Shown here: piece after piece, positions 53,043 through 61,634 of the stretch | How the letters are laid out: every line of letters begins with the position of its first letter | Numbering within the stretch: position 1 is the first letter of the stretch | Source of the DNA: Marinobacterium_D sp050908845 | Lineage (GTDB): Bacteria; Pseudomonadota; Gammaproteobacteria; Pseudomonadales; Balneatricaceae | Direction: 5' to 3' | Assembly (NCBI RefSeq): GCF_050908845.1 | Contig: NZ_CP194171.1 | Location: 2,356,001 to 2,420,000, forward strand | Length of the DNA stretch: 64,000 nucleotides | Notes under the pieces: generated by a model | What the model was told of the DNA's origin: nothing | Seen by the model: the letters and a program-made list of their open reading frames with translations, nothing else | Database searches by the model: none | Program-made: the position numbers and the translations under genes

Positions 53043-54017
53043 ATGGAGAACTTGGGGCTAGCGGGGTCTGGTGGAGGCTGGATATCAACCAATGACATTC
53101 CTCTTGGCGAACGGCGCGGTTTCTGGCTTAACCATGTCAGCAAGCGGGTTATCAGGGTCGACTGCCCGGCGGCCGTCAATGAGGGAATCGAAGCGTCCCT
53201 GCGTCACCTCGACCTGGACAGGATGCGGCTCAATCAAATCCGCGCCAACACCCACTCGGTACAACGCAGTCAGGCCGATATTCAGAGTGATGACCGCCAT
53301 TCCGTTTTTCTCTGTTTCATGCTGGCGGGGGAGGGGTTCTCTTATCAGGGTACGCGCTGCGCTCAACACGCACCGGGCGACATCATTCTCTACGATACGC
53401 TGATGCCCTATGGCCAGGGATTTCCGGCTGATATGGAAATGGTGGTCATGGACCTGCCCGAGCCGGTTGCCAAGCAGTATCTGCGAGACTGGAAACGCGG
53501 AAATTTATTGCATCTGCACCGGGATACCCGCTTTTCCGATACCAGTAACGAGGCGCTCTTTCAGCAGCTCGGCGCAATCATGGATCAGAGCGGCAATGCG
53601 AACCAGCAGGCCTCAAGAGCCAGCGATCTGCTTGAGCAGGTCGGCGCACTGATCTCCAACATCTGTTCCGCTAACCCCGACCTGGATTTATGGCGTCTTT
53701 GTCGCCGCTATATCGAGCAGCATCTGCAGGATGAATTATTAACGACAGCGCAGCTGGCAAAAGAGTTAAACAGCTCGACCCGTAAACTCCAGCGTACGTT
53801 CGCGGAAAACGGATTCAGCGTTCAGAACTATATATGGGAGCAGCGTTTGGAGCGGTGTAGAAAGGAGATACTCACCCCCTCACTGTCGAACCGCAGTATC
53901 AGTGAAATCGCGTTTAAATGGGGTTTTAACGACGCGTCTCACTTCAGTAGGCGTTACAAGTCACAATATGGCGAGAGCCCTGTTGAAACGCGCAGGTCTT
54001 TACAGCAGCTAAGCTGA
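53043..54017 (+). CDS. AraC-family regulator, FeaR-like
   Basis: 324 aa from the ATG at 53043, preceded by AAGAGG; an in-frame ATG 108 bases upstream lacks a site. The N-terminal 200 residues match the AraC-binding-like domain of FeaR-type regulators (RHSVFLCFMLAGEGFSYQGT, RCAQHAPGDIILYDTLMPYG). The C-terminal part holds two helix-turn-helix motifs (LTTAQLAKELNSSTRKLQRT and SISEIAFKWGFNDASHFSRR). It is divergent from GMC copy 3, so it probably activates the GMC/MFS/ALDH operon in response to an aryl alcohol or aldehyde. Its own promoter carries an HpaR-type palindrome. Confidence 0.85.
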   Translation: MENLGLAGSGGGWISTNDIPLGERRGFWLNHVSKRVIRVDCPAAVNEGIEASLRHLDLDRMRLNQIRANTHSVQRSQADIQSDDRHSVFLCFMLAGEGFSYQGTRCAQHAPGDIILYDTLMPYGQGFPADMEMVVMDLPEPVAKQYLRDWKRGNLLHLHRDTRFSDTSNEALFQQLGAIMDQSGNANQQASRASDLLEQVGALISNICSANPDLDLWRLCRRYIEQHLQDELLTTAQLAKELNSSTRKLQRTFAENGFSVQNYIWEQRLERCRKEILTPSLSNRSISEIAFKWGFNDASHFSRRYKSQYGESPVETRRSLQQLS

Positions 54018-54597
54018 TAAGACTAAAATTATAATCGGGGTGCTGCGAAAAGGTGTGTGGTACCTCGGGTTTTTCACATAGATATCAAGTCTTGAGTCGC
54101 CGCCTGCGGCTTTGAATCCCTTCCCCAGGGTACTCCTGGTGTCTTTAGAGCCGGATCGACCGGTTTGCCTGTTCCGATGCCGAAAATGTCTTCAAATACA
54201 ATGGACAGGTCAACACATCCCCTTATCTAACTGTTGTCATTTCAAGCCAAATTGCTGCTCTCAGTCAACTCGTTGGCAAAGCCGGTCAAGCGGGTCATTC
54301 CCAGTCAACGTACGCTAGCCATGCATATGTAGCGCTCAGCATTATCGGCACAGGAATATCAGGTTAGAGATAATAATGAAACGCTTTAACCCTGGGCGGC
54401 ATCGGGGGTTATAAAGACTTCTATTTTTCTGATTTTTATTTCTATCGCCGGTTTGCTTTGCAAAGAATCTGCGAATACACCCTAGTTTAACTCTGTGGAT
54501 ACTCGGCGTAGTGCTGAAACACAGAGTATAAAATGGCGTGTTATCAGATTTAAAAAAGTGCGAAGGTCCATAATAATCAGAACGGGTTTATAATAAG
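54018..54597. other. 580-base intergenic region before the outer-membrane channel gene
   Basis: No gene is supported. An inverted repeat ACTCTGTG-N22-CACAGAGT lies at 54490-54527 and overlaps a possible -10 element TATAAA at 54527, about 70 bases before the next start. A short palindrome CTTTGCAAAG lies at 54456-54465. Either could be an operator. Confidence 0.4.
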
Positions 54598-55476
54598 ATG
54601 AAATTTCTCGCTAAAAAGCTATTTCCTGCTGTGGCAACGCTAGGCTCAGTACTGTTGAGCCAACAGGCTTTCGCTATTGCTGAAACGGTCCACCCGCGCG
54701 ACTACATTCCGGCCCCGGCCGGGGTCAATCTGTCTGTGACCTATTTCGACCACCGCTCCGGTGATGATGTGTACGCAGACGGCGATAAAGTTGCGAAAAA
54801 TGGCGATCTCGAAGCCAACGCTGTCATTGAACGTCTGATCCATTTCACCGAACTGTTCGGTATGCCGGCGGATCCGCAGATCATTATTCCCGTGGTCGAC
54901 CTGGATGTGGGTATCCAGGGGCAGGACAGCAGCGGTCTCGGTGATATTTTTATCGGTTCCACGTTTTGGCCGGTAGCCGACCAGCAGAACCGGGAGTGGT
55001 TCGGTCTGACGCCGTTTGTTTACCTGCCGACCGGTGAGTATGACGATAACCAGGCGGTCAATGTGGGCGCGAACCGTTACAGTTTCGTGCTGCAGTCGGG
55101 CTATGTGAAAGGACTGACCGACAATCTCTATCTGGATATTGTCGGCGAGGTACAGTGGTACGGTGACAATGACGATTTCCTCGGCAGTAATACGCTGTCG
55201 AAAGATGAAGCCTATCGTCTGTCAGCGATGCTCTCTTATGACTTGAGCCCGGCAAGCTATGTCTGGGGGCGTTATGCGAAACAGATCGGCGGTGAAGAGT
55301 CGCTCAATGGTATAACCCTTGCGAATTCTGAAATGGATACCGATACCGCCAGTATCGGTTATACGCGCTGGCTGGGTAAATCGCTCCAGGTTCAGGCTGA
55401 ATATACCCGTGACCTGAGTGTCGATAACGGTATTGCCGTGGATGGTGCCACACTGCGTCTGGTCGTACCTTTCTAA
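54598..55476 (+). CDS. Outer-membrane channel, phenol-degradation MetA type
   Basis: 292 aa with a signal peptide (KKLFPAVATLGSVLLSQQAF, cleaved near AIA). The fold matches the family annotated as MetA-pathway of phenol degradation: YIPAPAGVNLSVTYFDHRSG, FGLTPFVYLPTGEYDDNQAV, ANRYSFVLQSGYVKGLTDNL and a final TLRLVVPF with C-terminal phenylalanine. These beta-barrels are thought to admit aromatic compounds across the outer membrane. Single gene, with its own terminator, next to hpaA. Uptake of 4-HPA or similar acids is inferred from context. Confidence 0.8.
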   Translation: MKFLAKKLFPAVATLGSVLLSQQAFAIAETVHPRDYIPAPAGVNLSVTYFDHRSGDDVYADGDKVAKNGDLEANAVIERLIHFTELFGMPADPQIIIPVVDLDVGIQGQDSSGLGDIFIGSTFWPVADQQNREWFGLTPFVYLPTGEYDDNQAVNVGANRYSFVLQSGYVKGLTDNLYLDIVGEVQWYGDNDDFLGSNTLSKDEAYRLSAMLSYDLSPASYVWGRYAKQIGGEESLNGITLANSEMDTDTASIGYTRWLGKSLQVQAEYTRDLSVDNGIAVDGATLRLVVPF

Positions 55477-55494
55477 GCGGCCGGTTAATGCGGG

Positions 55495-55530
55495 GCTGTC
55501 GTGGTGTACGTAATGCCACGACAGCATTTT
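55495..55530. terminator. Terminator after the outer-membrane channel gene
   Basis: Perfect 10-bp stem GCTGTCGTGG / CCACGACAGC with an 11-base loop, then ATTTTG on the plus strand. Lies between convergent genes. Confidence 0.8.
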
Positions 55531-55572
55531 GCCGTAAGGCTAAAGCGGTTGCAGCCGCTTTTCAGGCTGCGA

Positions 55573-56475
55573 TCAAGGCTGCTTGCGGTACGCCTGGGAT
55601 GTGACGCCGGTGTGTTTTTTGAAAAAACGCGAGAAGTAGGCCGGATCGGCAAAGCCGAGTTCATAGCAGATCTCGTTGCTGGTCAGGTTGCTGAAGGTTA
55701 ACAGCCTTTTCGCTTCCCGGATGATGCGATCGTGGATCAGCTTTTTGGGCGAGCGGTTGGAGATGCGCTGGCACAGTTGGTTTAGCCTGCTTTCAGAGAT
55801 GCCGAGGGTTTCCGTGTACCTGGGCAGTTGCCAGTGATCCCGGTAGTGTTCCTCTATCAGGTCGGAAAAGCCGTGAAACAGCCGCAGATCGTCGTTGTTC
55901 ACGGTGGTGCTTTCGGCGCGCTTGTGGGCCAGTCGTGCAATGCGAATGATCAACAGGCGTACCAGGGAATCCAGGGCCAGATTCTTGGCAACTAGATCCT
56001 GAGTCCATTCGACGCTTATGTTGCGCAGGTTCTGCGCCACTCTTATCCAATGACCGCGCTGCTCATCCTTCAGACTGGCGCGTTCCAGACAGATCCCTTC
56101 ACTGAGGCTGTTCTCGATCTCCTGCTCCAGTCCGTCTTTCATCAGTTGCCAGACAATGGACTGGTGAATGGTCAGCACATGCCCCTTGGCATCGGGTTCT
56201 GAAAGAAAGGAGTGGGGGACGGAGGGTGGCGTCAGAAAACAGGCGGGGCCTGTTACGTGGTAGATCTTGTCGTCGATATGAAAGCTGATTTCACCACGGT
56301 CGATATAGTGGATCTGCATATACTGGGCGTGTCGGTGCACCGGCATATCGCGGCCAAAAAAGTCAGCCAGGTTTTCCAGCACATCGTAGTGGATCGGCGC
56401 ATCAACGTAGCGTTGATCGTAATCCTGTCCCAGGATCAGGTTGGGAATCCATTCATCGTGGCGGGAGTCGTTCAC
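55573..56475 (-). CDS. hpaA: 4-hydroxyphenylacetate catabolism activator HpaA (AraC family)
   Basis: 300 aa, starting at a GTG at 56475. HpaA hallmarks: GQDYDQRYVDAPIHYDVLEN, LADFFGRDMPVHRHAQYMQI, FLTPPSVPHSFLSEPDAKGH and the double helix-turn-helix at the C-terminus (YTETLGISESRLNQLCQRIS, SNEICYELGFADPAYFSRFF). In E. coli HpaA activates the hydroxylase genes on binding 4-HPA with CRP help. Here it follows hpaE on the same strand, 86 bases on, but a perfect hairpin ends only 18 bases before its start, so it may depend on read-through. Confidence 0.85.
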   Translation of the reverse strand: MNDSRHDEWIPNLILGQDYDQRYVDAPIHYDVLENLADFFGRDMPVHRHAQYMQIHYIDRGEISFHIDDKIYHVTGPACFLTPPSVPHSFLSEPDAKGHVLTIHQSIVWQLMKDGLEQEIENSLSEGICLERASLKDEQRGHWIRVAQNLRNISVEWTQDLVAKNLALDSLVRLLIIRIARLAHKRAESTTVNNDDLRLFHGFSDLIEEHYRDHWQLPRYTETLGISESRLNQLCQRISNRSPKKLIHDRIIREAKRLLTFSNLTSNEICYELGFADPAYFSRFFKKHTGVTSQAYRKQP

Positions 56476-56492
56476 GTGCTATCTCGTCAGCC

Positions 56493-56535
56493 GAAAAGGC
56501 GTATCGGGCGCCAGGGTGAGGCCCGCCCGATACGC
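56493..56535 (-). terminator. Terminator after hpaE, just ahead of hpaA
   Basis: Perfect 12-bp stem GCGTATCGGGCG / CGCCCGATACGC (56499-56535) with a 13-base loop, followed on the minus strand by CTTTTC. It ends the hpaHIG1G2E operon. Confidence 0.75.
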
Positions 56536-56561
56536 AATCAGTCTAACACTCTGCTAGCAGA

Positions 56562-58097
56562 TCAGCCTTTACCGAGCTGGGGTACGCGGTGGGTGCCGTG
56601 TGCGATGCAGACGTTCTTGGTTTCCATGTAGAAGTCGAAGCTCCAGTCACCACCGTCGCGACCGATACCGGACATCTTGATACCACCGAACGGAGACGGC
56701 AGGTTACGGTTGTTCTCGGAGTTCACCCACAGCATGCCAGCTTCGACATGCTTGGCCATACGCATGGCGCGGCCGGTGTTCTCGGTCCAGATGTAACCGG
56801 ACAGACCGTACTCGGTATCGTTGGCGATGGCGATCGCTTCCTCTTCGGTATCGAAGGAGATAGCGGTCAGTACCGGGCCAAAGATCTCTTCCTGGGCGAT
56901 GCGCATCTTGTTGTTGGCACCGGTGAACAGGGTCGGCTCCAGGTAGTTACCGGCCGGGTCGATGTTGCCACGTGCTTCATCGATGCGCTTGCCGCCGACA
57001 GCGATGTTGGCACCGTCTTCTTTAGCGATATCGAAGTAGCTCAGTACTTTCTTGTAATGCTCGGTAGCAACCAGCGGGCCGACTTCGGTGTTCGGGTCCA
57101 GAGAGTGACCAACCTTCAGGTTGCGTACACGCTGCTCCAGGGCTGCCATGAACTTGTCACGGATACCGCTTTGGATCAGCAGACGGCTGGAGGAGGTGCA
57201 ACGCTGGCCGTTGAGGCTGTAAATCATGAACACGACAGCGTCCAGAGCACGTTCGAAGTCGGCATCGTCGAATACGATTACCGGGTTCTTGCCGCCCAGT
57301 TCGAAGTGCATGCGCTTCAGGGTGTCAGCACCCTGACGCATGATGTGGGAACCGGTAGCGGATTCGCCGACCAGGGCAACGGCTTTGATCGCCGGGTGCT
57401 CGGTCATGCGCTTGCCGGCAGTCTCGCCGAAGCCGTTAACCATGTTCCATACGCCCTTGGGCAGTACTTCGTCAGCGATTTCCGCCAGGATGTAGGCGCT
57501 CAGCGGGGTCAGCTCGGCCGGCTTGTGTACCACGGTACAGCCAGCGGCCAGTGCCGGAGCGATCTTCCAGGTGGAGAGCATGAACGGCGTGTTCCACGGC
57601 GTGATGATGCCGACCGGACCGATCGCTTTACGCACGGTGTAGTTGGTGTGCTCGTCCTGATGCAGCGCCAGGCCGTTCTGTGCTTCCGGTGCCTTGTCGG
57701 CGAAGAAGCGGAAGTTGGCGGCGCCACGTACGGCAGCCTGCTTCATGAAGCGGATCGCCTGACCACAGTCCATGGACTCAACCAGTGCGATCTCGTCGGC
57801 GCGCTCAACCAGACGGTCGGCGAACTTGTTCAGCAGGCGCTTGCGCTCTGCGCCCGGCATGGAAGACCATTCTTCGAAGGCGTTCTCGGCCGCTTCGCAG
57901 GCAGCATCCATGTCAGCGACAGAACCGGCCATGACCTTACCGATAGAGCTGTTGTCGGTCGGGGTGTAGTTGTCGTACTCGCTGCCGCCGTTACCCAGGG
58001 TGAATTCACCGTTGATGTAATGGCCGGTGGTGTTGTTCTTGAAACGCTCCAGGTATTGCTGGGCGCGTGACAGGTTGGTATCCAGTGTATCGCTCAT
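56562..58097 (-). CDS. hpaE: 5-carboxymethyl-2-hydroxymuconate semialdehyde dehydrogenase
   Basis: 511 aa, slightly longer than E. coli HpaE (488) because of an N-terminal extension (MSDTLDTNLSRAQQYLERFK). Catalytic Glu266 in MHFELGGKNP and Cys300 in NGQRCTSSSR; GIITPWNTPFMLSTW is the cofactor segment, and the C-terminal GIGRDGGDWSFDFYMETKNV is the HpaE-type ending. It oxidises the ring-cleavage semialdehyde to the muconate with NAD. Last gene of the hpaH-I-G1-G2-E operon. The codons around 57.0-57.3 kb use CC and GC endings strongly, as do its neighbours. Confidence 0.9.
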   Translation of the reverse strand: MSDTLDTNLSRAQQYLERFKNNTTGHYINGEFTLGNGGSEYDNYTPTDNSSIGKVMAGSVADMDAACEAAENAFEEWSSMPGAERKRLLNKFADRLVERADEIALVESMDCGQAIRFMKQAAVRGAANFRFFADKAPEAQNGLALHQDEHTNYTVRKAIGPVGIITPWNTPFMLSTWKIAPALAAGCTVVHKPAELTPLSAYILAEIADEVLPKGVWNMVNGFGETAGKRMTEHPAIKAVALVGESATGSHIMRQGADTLKRMHFELGGKNPVIVFDDADFERALDAVVFMIYSLNGQRCTSSSRLLIQSGIRDKFMAALEQRVRNLKVGHSLDPNTEVGPLVATEHYKKVLSYFDIAKEDGANIAVGGKRIDEARGNIDPAGNYLEPTLFTGANNKMRIAQEEIFGPVLTAISFDTEEEAIAIANDTEYGLSGYIWTENTGRAMRMAKHVEAGMLWVNSENNRNLPSPFGGIKMSGIGRDGGDWSFDFYMETKNVCIAHGTHRVPQLGKG

Positions 58098-58166
58098 TGT
58101 TTGTCTCCCGGTCAGTCTGATCCCGGTGCCGGCACCTTTGCTCGGCGCCCGGGACGGGTTTTATTC

Positions 58167-58949
58167 TTAGTATTTGTCGCCGTAGTATTCCTGCTCGCTG
58201 ACCATGCGGGTCTCGAGTGAGCAGATATCTTCGATGGTGCAAACGACGGTGTCGCCCGGCTGGCAGTCAACGATACCGTGGGGTGTACCGGTGCAGATCA
58301 TGTCGCCCGGGTTCAGGGTCATGATCTTGCTGAGGTATTCGATAACGAAAGGCACATCAAAGATCATATCTTTGGTGGTACCGTCCTGAGTCAGCTTGCC
58401 GTTGACCGTAGTGGTCAGCTTCAGCGCGTTGGCATCAGGGATATCCGCGGTATCAACGATCCAGGGACCCATCGGCAGCAGCGAATCGCGGCTTTTTACG
58501 CGCAGGTTGGGGCGGTAGTAGTTTTCCAGGTAATCGCGGATCGCAAAGTCGTTGCAGACGGTGTAGCCGGCGACGTAATCCAGTGCATCTTCACGCTTGA
58601 TGTTCTTACCTGTCTTGCCGATCACGGCGACCAGCTCGCACTCGTAGTGCTGATAGTCGATGTTGTCGGGACGGTAGCTGACCTGTTTATGGCCGGTCAG
58701 CGTGTTGGCGTGCTTGACGAAGATGAGCGGCTCTTTCGGCGGCTCAAATGCCAGTTCGCTGGCGTGATCGGCATAGTTGATACCCAGCGCGAAGATGGTG
58801 CCCGGCTGTTTCACCGGCGGCAGCCAGGTGATCTGGTCGGAGTCCAGTGCCACGTCCAGCACTTCACCCTCGGTGGTGGTGATGCGGTCGTCGGCAGAGA
58901 TGTCGATATCCAGTTCGCGGCCGTCAAAAACAATACGTGCGTGTCTCAT
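58167..58949 (-). CDS. hpaG2: Homoprotocatechuate pathway isomerase/decarboxylase, C-terminal-type subunit
   Basis: 260 aa, equivalent to the C-terminal half of E. coli HpaG/HpcE: IFALGINYADHASELAFEPP, PLIFVKHANTLTGHKQVSYR, ELVAVIGKTGKNIKREDALD, GYTVCNDFAIRDYLENYYRP and the metal-site loop NPGDMICTGTPHGI. It belongs to the fumarylacetoacetate hydrolase fold. With its partner it converts 5-oxo-pent-3-ene-1,2,5-tricarboxylate to 2-oxohept-3-enedioate by decarboxylation and isomerisation. It begins 3 bases after hpaG1 and is clearly split from it, unlike the fused E. coli protein. Confidence 0.88.
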   Translation of the reverse strand: MRHARIVFDGRELDIDISADDRITTTEGEVLDVALDSDQITWLPPVKQPGTIFALGINYADHASELAFEPPKEPLIFVKHANTLTGHKQVSYRPDNIDYQHYECELVAVIGKTGKNIKREDALDYVAGYTVCNDFAIRDYLENYYRPNLRVKSRDSLLPMGPWIVDTADIPDANALKLTTTVNGKLTQDGTTKDMIFDVPFVIEYLSKIMTLNPGDMICTGTPHGIVDCQPGDTVVCTIEDICSLETRMVSEQEYYGDKY

Positions 58950-58952
58950 GGC

Positions 58953-59627
58953 TCAGGCACCTCCCAGTGTGTTTGTCAGGGTGCCTACACCCTCGATCTG
59001 TGCATCTACTTTTTCGCCCTTGGCAACGGCAACGCGGTCACCGGCGAAGCCTACGGCAATGATTTCGCCCGGCTGCAGGGTCATGATGCGTGAAATAATG
59101 CTGATCAACTCGGCAACACTGCGCTGCATATCAGCCAGTTCGAAATTACTTTTCAGGTGGCCGTTGACGCTGAGGGTTACGCGCAGCGCATCCGGGTTGG
59201 CGATCTTGTCAGCGGGAATGATCTCCGGACCGACAGGGGCTGAACCATCCAGGCACTTGCCCTTGATGTCGGGGCGGTAGTAGCTCTCTTCCGGCAGGGA
59301 AAAGTCGCTGACGATGGTGTAGCCACCGACATAGTCCAGCGCTTCGTCAGCGGATACACGGCAGGTCTCCTTGCCGATAACTACACCCAGGCTGGCGCCC
59401 ACTGCCATGGCCGGCACGTCGACACCGTCAAAGTCTTTTGCCCACTCGACTTCGGCACCATCGGTGCTCCAGGTGTTACGCGGCTTGTAGTACAGAACCG
59501 GCTGGGTAGGGGGCTTTTTGTAGGGCGCTTCGTTAAAGCTGCTCTCGAGTGCAGCCAGCTGGGCCTTGTCGTTCAGTGCGACGCAGACCAGTTTGCTGTT
59601 AACCAGTGTATTTGTTGTCATATTCAA
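58953..59627 (-). CDS. hpaG1: Homoprotocatechuate pathway isomerase/decarboxylase, N-terminal-type subunit
   Basis: 224 aa, equivalent to the N-terminal half of E. coli HpaG: VCVALNDKAQLAALESSFNE, APYKKPPTQPVLYYKPRNTW, LGVVIGKETCRVSADEALDY, GGYTIVSDFSLPEESYYRPD and LQPGEIIAVGFAGDRV. Fumarylacetoacetate-hydrolase fold, same reaction complex as hpaG2 directly downstream. Gene order and a 3-base gap suggest the subunits are made in equal amounts and assemble. Confidence 0.87.
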   Translation of the reverse strand: MNMTTNTLVNSKLVCVALNDKAQLAALESSFNEAPYKKPPTQPVLYYKPRNTWSTDGAEVEWAKDFDGVDVPAMAVGASLGVVIGKETCRVSADEALDYVGGYTIVSDFSLPEESYYRPDIKGKCLDGSAPVGPEIIPADKIANPDALRVTLSVNGHLKSNFELADMQRSVAELISIISRIMTLQPGEIIAVGFAGDRVAVAKGEKVDAQIEGVGTLTNTLGGA

Positions 59628-59654
59628 CCTATGTCTCTTAACTGTCAGCTCGGA

Positions 59655-60461
59655 TCAGTAGCCCGCCTGGGGCTTCTCATCTTCGACCGGCTTGCCGCTC
59701 TTGAACTGCTGAGCCAGTTTGCGCGTTGCCTGGGCCAGGATCATGGTGTCGACACCAACGCCGACGAAACTGGCACCCTGGCTGATGTATTGCTCGGCCA
59801 GTGACGGGTCGAGGCAGAGCAGACCGGCGTATTTGCCGGCTTCACGTATCTTGTTCAGGCCGGTATTGATCGCTTCGACCACCACCGGGTTGCCGGCATC
59901 GCCGATATACCCCATGGAGGCGGACAGGTCGGACGGCCCGATAAACACGCCATCGACGCCATTGACGGCGAGAATCTCATCCAGGTTCTCCATGGCGCTG
60001 GCGGTTTCCACCTGCACAATCAGGCAGATCTCGTCGTTGGCTTTTTTCAGGTAACCCGGAATCTGGTTCCAGCGCGCGGCGCGGGCCAGTGAGGTGCCCA
60101 AGCCACGGATGCCTTCCGGCGGGTAGCGCACGGCGCGCACCAGCTGTTTGGCCTGTTCGGCATCTTCGACCATCGGGACCAGCAAGGTTTCTACGCCGAT
60201 ATCGAGCAGCTGCTTGATCAGCGCGGTGTCGCCCTCGACGCAGCGCACGATCGGCGCCACGTCATAGGGGGCCACGGCCTGCAGATGGCTCATGATGGTG
60301 CGCAGATCAAACGGTGCGTGTTCGCCATCAATCAGCAGCCAGTCGAAACCGGCCAGGGCGGCAATTTCCGCCGCGCTGTTATCCGGCAGGCCCAGCCAGA
60401 GGCCGTACTGCGGCTGGCCGCTTGCCTGACCCTGCTTGAAACGGTTTTTCGGCATCTCCAT
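59655..60461 (-). CDS. hpaI: 4-hydroxy-2-oxoheptane-1,7-dioate aldolase
   Basis: 268 aa class II pyruvate aldolase of the HpcH/HpaI family. The catalytic residues expected from E. coli HpaI are all in place with a shift of three: His48 in IDGEHAPFD, Arg73 in IVRCVEGD, metal ligands Glu152 in VQVETASAM and Asp178 in FIGPSDLSAS. It splits the hydroxy-oxo-diacid to pyruvate and succinic semialdehyde. Follows hpaH after 21 bases. Confidence 0.92.
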   Translation of the reverse strand: MEMPKNRFKQGQASGQPQYGLWLGLPDNSAAEIAALAGFDWLLIDGEHAPFDLRTIMSHLQAVAPYDVAPIVRCVEGDTALIKQLLDIGVETLLVPMVEDAEQAKQLVRAVRYPPEGIRGLGTSLARAARWNQIPGYLKKANDEICLIVQVETASAMENLDEILAVNGVDGVFIGPSDLSASMGYIGDAGNPVVVEAINTGLNKIREAGKYAGLLCLDPSLAEQYISQGASFVGVGVDTMILAQATRKLAQQFKSGKPVEDEKPQAGY

Positions 60462-60482
60462 CAGAGATCTCTCCTGTACCTG

Positions 60483-61286
60483 TTATTCGAAGCGCAGCCC
60501 GATACCGCCCAGGGGACCGAAGTCCGCGTGGATGGTATCGCCGGCTTTGACCGGTACCGGACGGGTGAAGGAGCCGGCGAGGATAATCTGACCCGGTTCC
60601 AGGCCCACCCCGTGGGGTGCGAATCGCTTGCAGACCCAGCTGATGCCCTTGGCCGGATGACCCAGCACGCCGGAGGCCAGTCCGGTCTCTTCGATCTGAC
60701 CGTTCAGGTAGAGCGCGGCACCGGCCCAGCGCAGATCCATCTCGGTGGGTTTGATCGGACGACCGCCGAGGATGATGCCGGCGTTGGCGGCGTTATCGGC
60801 GATGGTGTCATACACCTTGCGGGTGTAGCCGGTTTCCGGATCGGTACGCATGCAGCGTGCCGCGATCAGCTCCAGAGAGGGGATAACATAGTCAGTTGCA
60901 TTGTAGACGTCGAAGATGCTGACGTTTTCGCCGAACAGCGGTTCCTTGAGTACGAATGCAAGTTCAACCTCAATGCGGGGGTCGAGAAAGTCGGACGCTT
61001 TCAGTGTGGCGCCGTCTTCAAACAGCATGTCGTTAAGCAGGACACCGTAATCAGGCTGATCGATATTGACCGCCATCTGCATGGCGCGTGAGGTCAGGCC
61101 TACCTTGTAGCCGATAACGGAGCGACCAGCTTCGATCTTCTGATCGACCCAGGCCTTCTGTACGGCATAGGCATCGGCCATGGTCATATCGGGGTGTTCC
61201 AGCGTAAGCGCAGGAATCTGCTTACGATCGACTTCGGCCTGGTAGAGCCGGTTGGCTGCTGCTTGGATCTGCTCGTTACTCAACAT
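60483..61286 (-). CDS. hpaH: 2-oxo-hept-4-ene-1,7-dioate hydratase
   Basis: 267 aa, same length as E. coli HpaH. Family runs: AYAVQKAWVDQKIEAGRSVI, GYKVGLTSRAMQMAVNIDQP, PRIEVELAFVLKEPL, NAGIILGGRPIKPTEMDLRW and ILAGSFTRPVPVKAGDTIHA. It adds water to the unsaturated diacid, forming the substrate of HpaI. First gene of the hpaHIG1G2E operon; three HpaR-type palindromes lie upstream in the divergent promoter with hpaF. Confidence 0.92.
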   Translation of the reverse strand: MLSNEQIQAAANRLYQAEVDRKQIPALTLEHPDMTMADAYAVQKAWVDQKIEAGRSVIGYKVGLTSRAMQMAVNIDQPDYGVLLNDMLFEDGATLKASDFLDPRIEVELAFVLKEPLFGENVSIFDVYNATDYVIPSLELIAARCMRTDPETGYTRKVYDTIADNAANAGIILGGRPIKPTEMDLRWAGAALYLNGQIEETGLASGVLGHPAKGISWVCKRFAPHGVGLEPGQIILAGSFTRPVPVKAGDTIHADFGPLGGIGLRFE

Positions 61287-61391
61287 GTTGTGACCTAACC
61301 TTTATCTCTGTCGGATAACTTGATGATTGCTGCGTTGCATGCCGGGCCTCTGCTTGGCTCTAGCCGCGGGTGAGCGATCATTGCTTTATTA

Positions 61392-61407
61392 TTAACGTAT
61401 TAACTAT
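61392..61407. promoter_or_regulatory. HpaR-type operator (site 8)
   Basis: TTAACGTATTAACTAT, about 106 bases before the hpaH start. Two differences from the best consensus. Confidence 0.6.
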
Positions 61408-61457
61408 ATGCCTGGAGCCGAGCGGCTTCGTTTGCAAATGGTATGAGCTCATTTTAG

Positions 61458-61473
61458 TTAACATCTTAAGTAA
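61458..61473. promoter_or_regulatory. HpaR-type operator (site 9)
   Basis: TTAACATCTTAAGTAA, extended on the left by TTTAG, in the centre of the divergent region. Confidence 0.65.
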
Positions 61474-61528
61474 GTCAACCATCGATGTTCATCTTCAGTG
61501 GTATCAACCTTCTTCTGATTGACAAAAG

Positions 61529-61544
61529 TTAATATGTTAATTAG
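61529..61544. promoter_or_regulatory. HpaR-type operator (site 10)
   Basis: TTAATATGTTAATTAG, about 91 bases before the hpaF start. Confidence 0.65.
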
Positions 61545-61634
61545 CTTCTAACCCTGACGGCGTCCCTGCCGCCTGTGGGCTGTAAGGCGCATCTGAGATA
61601 CCGATAACTACTGATAACAACAGGAAACGACGTA

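Larger units (their letters stand above)
61287..61634. promoter_or_regulatory. Divergent hpaH/hpaF control region
   Basis: 348-base region with no gene and three palindromes of the HpaR type (61392, 61458, 61529). Their spacing is 66 and 71 bases, so a looped or cooperative repressor complex over both promoters is possible. Confidence 0.7.

Noticed and set aside
54112..54318. 68-codon open frame before the outer-membrane channel gene
   Set aside because: Cysteine- and arginine-rich chance frame without a ribosome site.
56589..58070. 493-codon open frame opposite hpaE
   Set aside because: Codon bias of a highly GC-ending gene leaves its antisense open; hpaE itself has all catalytic residues.
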